Virus record (IMG/VR): IMGVR_UViG_3300048597_000257
Span: 1-32,625 of that record
DNA from: a virus
Strand: one strand, 5' to 3'
Length of the DNA: 32,625 bases
In this document: positions 28,585 to 32,625 of the stretch, one piece after another
Layout: every line of letters begins with the position of its first letter
How positions within the stretch are numbered: the stretch's first letter is position 1
Translations under genes and position numbers: made by a program
Notes under the pieces: generated by a model
The model's database searches: none
What the model saw: the letters and a program-made list of their open reading frames with translations, nothing else
Told to the model about the DNA's origin: nothing

Positions 28585-28997
28585 GGCGCCAGCGATTCCA
28601 CGACTGGCCCGAGCGCCTGGCCGCGCTTGTGGCGGCGCGGAAGGACACGCCCTTCGCCTGGGGTGCGAACGACTGCTGTTCCTTCGCCGCCGACGCTGCG
28701 CTGGCCGTGACCGGGCATGACCCCTTCGCCCTGCACCGCGGCCGGTATGCCACCGAGGCCGGGGCGGATGACGTGGTCGGCCCGGATGGCCTGACCCGGT
28801 TCGTGGAGCGCCTGATGCGCGACTTCGGCGCCGAGGAAGTTCCGGTGGCGGCGGCGCAGCGCGGGGACTGGGCGCTGCTGGTGGTGGGGAACATGCCGCT
28901 GGTGGGCGTGGTGCTGGGGGCGCAGGTGGCGGCGCCGGGCGTGCGCGGCCTGGCCTTCGTGCCGTTCAGGCGCGCCGAGCGGGCATGGGGGATCTGA
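28581..28997 (+). CDS. NlpC/P60-related tail protein, DUF6950 type
   Basis: This 138-residue product starts MRRQRFHDWPERLAALVAAR. The N-terminal half has the conserved PFAWGANDCCSFAADAALAV with the nucleophile-type Cys at 31-32, as in NlpC/P60 peptidases. In the second half the motif that normally carries the catalytic His reads GNMPLVGVVLGAQV, with no His, and the third catalytic residue is not clear. This fits DUF6950, a phage tail subgroup that seems to have lost or changed the active site. In the related gene order of RcGTA and lambda (gpK) the protein acts at the tail tip on peptidoglycan; here activity is uncertain. Confidence 0.78.
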   Translation: MRRQRFHDWPERLAALVAARKDTPFAWGANDCCSFAADAALAVTGHDPFALHRGRYATEAGADDVVGPDGLTRFVERLMRDFGAEEVPVAAAQRGDWALLVVGNMPLVGVVLGAQVAAPGVRGLAFVPFRRAERAWGI

Positions 28998-29000
28998 GGC

Positions 29001-31664
29001 ATGCCTGTTCTTGCGGTAGCTGCTGCGGCTGCGCTGGCAACGGCGGCGGCATCGGCCGGTACGGTCGCTGTCCTGGGCGGCGTAGCGGCTGCCACAGCCT
29101 TCACCATCGGCGGTATTGCGGTCACCGTGGGAACGGTGGCGAGCGTGGTGGGCGCGCTGGTCGGCGCCGTCGTTGCCTACGCGGGCCAGGCGCTGCTTGC
29201 CGGCTCTGCGAAGAAGCCCAGCACCGCGCAGGCCGCCGCCGACGCCCGCCAAACCATCCGCAGCAGCGTCGAAGCCAGGCGCATCGTCTACGGCCGCGCC
29301 CGCGTGTCCGGCCCGATCGTCTACGCGGCCAGCGAGGGGTTCCAGAGCGAAAACCTGCACCTGGTCATCCCGCTCGCCGGGCATGCGTCCGAGGGCTGGG
29401 GCGCGATCTTCCTCAACGACTTGATCATCAGCAAGGCCGACATGGCCGCAAACGGTGTCGAGGTCATCGGCGGCCCCTTCGCGGGCAAGGTGTTCATCTT
29501 CTTCTACGACGGCGCGCAGACCGAGGCGCCGGCCTTCCTGGCGCAGGTGAGCCCGGACGGGTGGGGCGCATCCGACAAGCTGCTCGGCGTCACCTACCTG
29601 CACATCATGCTGAAGTACGACCCGGACGTGTTCCGCAACGGCGTGCCGAACGTCTCGGTCGAACTCATCGGCAAGAACGACATCTACGACCCGCGCTATG
29701 GCACCCGCAGCCATCGCGAGAACTGGGCGCTGGTCATCCTCGATTACCTGCGCGCGCCCTTCGGCCTGGCCTGCCAGGACGACGAGATCGACTTCGACAG
29801 CTTCATGGTCGCGGCGAACATCGCGGACGAGCAGGTCGCCATCGCCGACGATGGCCGCACGCAGATGCGCTACAGCCTGAACGGCAGCTTCCAGCTCGAC
29901 CGCACGCCGATCGACGTGATGGAGGAAATGGTCGCCGCCGGCGGTGGCGCGCTGGTCTACGTGCAGGGGAAGTACCGCCTGTTCGCCGGCGCCTATGTCG
30001 CGCCGTCGGTCACCATCACCGCATCCGACCTGGCCGGGCCGCTGGAAGTCGCGACCACGCCGCCGCGGCGCGAGCGGTTCAACGCCATCCGCGGCACCTA
30101 CATCGAACCCACGCGATCCTGGCAGGCCGCCGAATTCCCCATGGTGGTCGACCAGGCCGGCGTCGCGGAGGACGGCGAGCAGATCCCGCGCGACCTCGAT
30201 CTGCTGTGGATCAACGACGTGATCCGCGCGCAGCGCATCGCGGTGCAGATGCTCAAGCGCCATCGCAATTCCATCACGGTGCGCGCGGCCCTGCGGTATG
30301 CGTCCTTCGCGCTGACGGTGTGGGATACGGTCGCGCTGACCCTGCCGGATCTCGGCTGGGACGCGAAGCCGTTCCGCGTCATCGCCTGGACCTTCGACCC
30401 CGGCACCGGGATCATCAACGTCACGCTGCAGGAAGAACAGCCGCAGGCATACGCCTTCCTGCCGAGCGAGGCGAAGGCGCTGCCGGTGTTCCCGAACACC
30501 ACGCTGGTCAGCCCCTTCGCGCTGCCGGCGCCGGCGGGCCTGGCGGTGACGGAGGATCTGTACGCCACCCGCGACGGCGCCGGCGTGCGCAACAAGGCGC
30601 TGCTGACCTGGGCGCCGGTCGCGAATCCGTTCATCACCGCCTACGACGTGCAGTTCCGCCCCCTGGCCGCGGACGCGACCTGGCGCAGCGCCGTCAGCGT
30701 GACGGGCGATGCCCTGAGCGCCGAGGTGCTCGACCTGCCGGCGGGGTCGACCGAGTTCCGCGTGCGCGCCCGCACCAGCGTCGGTACCGGGGCCTGGTCG
30801 ACGGCGACGAAGCAGATCGGCGCGCTTGCCGCGGTGCTGCCGGCTGACGTCGCCGACCTGACGGCACAGATCAGCGGCGGCATGGCGTGGCTGCGCTGGA
30901 CGCGCCACCCCGACCTGGACGTGCGGGCCGGCGGCCGGATCGAGTTCCGCCACCACCCCGAGACCGGCGGGACCTGGGCGAACGCCACCAGCATCGGCGA
31001 GGCCGTGCCGGGCGATTCCAGCTTCACCGCACTGCCGCTGCGCACCGGGCGCTACTTCGCCAAGGCGGTGGATGCCGGCGGGCGGTACAGCGTGAACGCC
31101 GCGTCCTTCTATGTCGTGGGCGACGGGCAGCTTGCCTACACCAACCTGATCACCCGGACCTACGACCCGACCTTCGCGCCCGCCGCGCTGGTCAGCACGG
31201 TGGTCACGTCCTCGACCCTGCGCCTCGTGTCGCTGGGCGATATCGACGCGGTGGCCGACTTCGATGCGGTCACCGATATCGACGGCCTCGGCGGCATCGC
31301 GTCCTCCGGCCGGGCGTCGTTCACCGTGGCGATCAACCTGGGCTCGCTGCTGAACTGCCGCCTGACGCCGACCCTGCGCGCCACGGTGGTGAACACCCTC
31401 GACCAGTGGGACAGCCGGGCGGGCGATGTCGATGGCTGGGCGGCCATCGATGGCGTGACCGGCGGCGAGGCGGATGCGTGGTTCGAGGTTCGCTTCACCA
31501 CCACCGACCCGGGCGGGTCGCCCGTCTATTCCGAGTGGCAGCGCCTCGATGCCGCCGAGTTCAGGGCATGGGCCTTCCAGGTGCGGCTGCAGCTCCGCAG
31601 CTACGACCCCGCCTTCAACATCCACATCGACCAAGCCCGCATCTCCGCAGACCAGGTGACCTGA
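29001..31664 (+). CDS. Tail tip/host-specificity protein (gpJ-like) with FnIII domain
   Basis: This 887-residue product starts MPVLAVAAAAALATAAASAG. Residues 1-68 are hydrophobic with Gly/Ala zippers (GTVASVVGALVGAVVAYAGQ), resembling the membrane-active part of gpI fused to gpJ. From about 85 the conserved tip module follows (RIVYGRARVSGPIVYAASEG, GWGAIFLND, LGVTYLHIMLKYDPDVF), then a gp27-like hub (DRTPIDVMEEMVAAGGGALV, VDQAGVAEDGEQIPRDLDLL). Residues about 512-610 look like a fibronectin III domain (PAGLAVTEDL, VQFRPLAADATWRSAVSV, FRVRARTSVGTGAWS). The C-terminus is beta-rich. It probably recognises the host and opens the tail. Its start is just after the preceding stop. Confidence 0.88.
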   Translation: MPVLAVAAAAALATAAASAGTVAVLGGVAAATAFTIGGIAVTVGTVASVVGALVGAVVAYAGQALLAGSAKKPSTAQAAADARQTIRSSVEARRIVYGRARVSGPIVYAASEGFQSENLHLVIPLAGHASEGWGAIFLNDLIISKADMAANGVEVIGGPFAGKVFIFFYDGAQTEAPAFLAQVSPDGWGASDKLLGVTYLHIMLKYDPDVFRNGVPNVSVELIGKNDIYDPRYGTRSHRENWALVILDYLRAPFGLACQDDEIDFDSFMVAANIADEQVAIADDGRTQMRYSLNGSFQLDRTPIDVMEEMVAAGGGALVYVQGKYRLFAGAYVAPSVTITASDLAGPLEVATTPPRRERFNAIRGTYIEPTRSWQAAEFPMVVDQAGVAEDGEQIPRDLDLLWINDVIRAQRIAVQMLKRHRNSITVRAALRYASFALTVWDTVALTLPDLGWDAKPFRVIAWTFDPGTGIINVTLQEEQPQAYAFLPSEAKALPVFPNTTLVSPFALPAPAGLAVTEDLYATRDGAGVRNKALLTWAPVANPFITAYDVQFRPLAADATWRSAVSVTGDALSAEVLDLPAGSTEFRVRARTSVGTGAWSTATKQIGALAAVLPADVADLTAQISGGMAWLRWTRHPDLDVRAGGRIEFRHHPETGGTWANATSIGEAVPGDSSFTALPLRTGRYFAKAVDAGGRYSVNAASFYVVGDGQLAYTNLITRTYDPTFAPAALVSTVVTSSTLRLVSLGDIDAVADFDAVTDIDGLGGIASSGRASFTVAINLGSLLNCRLTPTLRATVVNTLDQWDSRAGDVDGWAAIDGVTGGEADAWFEVRFTTTDPGGSPVYSEWQRLDAAEFRAWAFQVRLQLRSYDPAFNIHIDQARISADQVT

Positions 31665-31667
31665 CCC

Positions 31668-32625
31668 ATGCCGCAGCACGACCTCGACATCGCCAATGCC
31701 GCCGGGAACGTGTTCCGCGCGGACCTGAACAGCGCGCTGGCCGCGCTGGGCACGTGCCAGAAGGGGCCGACCGCGCCCGCGGGCCCGGCGGCGGGGTGGG
31801 TCTGGATCGACGACAACACCCCATCGGCCACGCTCTGGACGGTGTTCCAGTACGATGGCGCGGCGTGGGTGACGATCGGCTTCATGGACGTGACGAACGA
31901 CCGGTACTGGTCGGCTGGCGCGCCGATCTGGGGCGGCACGGCGGGCGGCACCGCGAACGCGCTGACGGTCACCAGCACGCCGGGGCCGGCGCGCTTCCCG
32001 GGCATGCTGCTGAACTTCATCGCCGCCAGCGCCAACACCGGCGCGGCGACGCTGAACGACAACGCCAACGGCGCCGTGGCAATCCGCCGCCCGGATAACT
32101 CGGCGCTGCTGCCCGGCGACATGCTCGCCGGCGAGGTGGTGCAGCTGGTGTGGGACGGCACGCTGTGGCGCATGACGCGGTGGCCCGACGCGATCATCCG
32201 ATGGGATCGGCGCGTTGCCAGCGCGAGCGCGCAGATCGATATCGCCCTGCCGGCGGGCTTCACGCGCTTCCGGCTGGAATTCGATGCGGTGCGCCCGGCG
32301 ACGGATGCGGCGTCGCTGATCCTGCGCACCAGCACCGATGGCGGAGCGACCTTCGCGGCGGGCGGCAGCGACTATAACCAGACCCTGGAAGCGACCCGCC
32401 CGGCCAGCACCAACGTGTTCAGCGCGGCGGCGGGGAGTTCGTCGATCGCACTGTCGGCTGGCATGGACACGGCGAACACAGCGGTCAGCATCAACGGTTT
32501 GGTCGAATTCTTCATCGGCGACGGCACGCGGCAGCCGTGGTTCAGGGGTGAATCGTCGACGCTCGAGGACAGCGTCGCGGCAATCACCATGCATCGCGTC
32601 GCGGGCGTGCGCGGCGCGGCGACCG
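31668..32625 (+). CDS. Tail fibre-like protein, C-terminus cut by window edge
   Basis: The frame from the ATG at 31668 stays open to the edge, giving 319 residues and no stop. It starts MPQHDLDIANAAGNVFRADL, a pattern (D-L-x-I-A-N-x-x-G-x-x-x-R-x-D-L-N) recurring at the N-terminus of phage tail fibre proteins that dock on the tail tip. WVWIDDNTPSATLWTVFQYD follows, then beta-rich repeats (GTANALTVTSTPGPARFPGM, ANTGAATLNDNANGAVAIRR). The remainder looks like a lectin- or jelly-roll-type domain (FRLEFDAVRPATDAASLILR). Three bases separate it from gpJ. Receptor binding is inferred from position and N-terminal motif. Confidence 0.82.
   Translation, partial: MPQHDLDIANAAGNVFRADLNSALAALGTCQKGPTAPAGPAAGWVWIDDNTPSATLWTVFQYDGAAWVTIGFMDVTNDRYWSAGAPIWGGTAGGTANALTVTSTPGPARFPGMLLNFIAASANTGAATLNDNANGAVAIRRPDNSALLPGDMLAGEVVQLVWDGTLWRMTRWPDAIIRWDRRVASASAQIDIALPAGFTRFRLEFDAVRPATDAASLILRTSTDGGATFAAGGSDYNQTLEATRPASTNVFSAAAGSSSIALSAGMDTANTAVSINGLVEFFIGDGTRQPWFRGESSTLEDSVAAITMHRVAGVRGAAT

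Noticed and set aside
28557-32594. A 1345-codon open frame on the minus strand opposite gpJ and fibre genes
   Set aside because: High third-position G+C leaves antisense frames open. The plus-strand genes have clear family motifs and coupling, while the antisense product has no domain and is His/Arg/Gly low-complexity.
1-32625. Integrase, att sites, lysis genes, tRNA genes, CRISPR arrays, IS elements
   Set aside because: I looked for each and saw none. Temperate lifestyle is inferred only from the repressor/Cro/operator region; the missing modules may lie outside the window.

Overview
The window is one continuous stretch of a tailed-phage genome (temperate phage or prophage) with a very G+C-rich, strongly third-position-biased coding style. 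The host is probably an alphaproteobacterium. The main hint is a phage-encoded homologue of GcrA, a cell-cycle regulator family of that class (6676-7473); the base composition would suit Acetobacteraceae or Rhodobacterales, but that is inference. Neither end is a natural boundary: a ParB-like gene runs off the left edge and a tail-fibre-like gene runs off the right edge. I see no integrase, att site, lysis cassette, tRNA or CRISPR array.

Region 1 (1-3631, minus strand) is a leftward early operon of eight tightly packed genes, mostly joined by 4-base ATGA overlaps. It encodes a protein with the phage HTPGPW/NARLIAAAP motifs, small unknown proteins, a one-helix membrane protein, a two-domain putative DNA-binding protein and a ParB-like protein. 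Region 2 (3632-4611) is the immunity region: a leftward XRE-type repressor and a divergent small Cro-like gene. Five 15-bp operator-like palindromes (GCCAGA-N3-TCTGGC) lie here, two in front of the leftward operon and three between the two regulators. One fills the spacer of a good promoter for the leftward operon. Region 3 (4614-6059) is a small-gene zone with alternating strands, including a lipoprotein gene, and looks like accessory (moron) DNA.

Region 4 (6233-11860, plus strand) is the early rightward and replication operon: a possible HTH protein, a GcrA-like regulator with a doubled N-terminal module, small proteins, a DnaG-type primase (CHC2 zinc finger plus Toprim) and a P-loop ATPase/helicase. 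Next comes a 227-bp AT-rich island flanked by inverted 42-bp arms built from repeated TGTTCC units, which I propose as the replication origin. An HTH protein and a terminator-like hairpin close the module.

Region 5 (11955-32625, plus strand) is a complete HK97-type head and long-tail module in canonical order: HNH nuclease, small and large terminase, portal, prohead protease, major capsid, connector, head closure, gp10-like protein, tail terminator, tail tube, tail assembly chaperone with a GGGAAAC programmed -1 frameshift, tape measure, distal tail, hub-like protein, NlpC/P60-related protein, gpJ-like tail tip and a fibre. Two beta-rich adhesin-like genes (16345-17490 and 20262-21494) sit inside the head module, which is unusual. 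A tape measure of 714 residues predicts a siphovirus tail of roughly 105-110 nm.

The features best worth follow-up are the inverted-arm origin candidate, the operator array, the bi-modular GcrA, the frameshift, the alternating-strand zone and the fibre-like genes within the head module.
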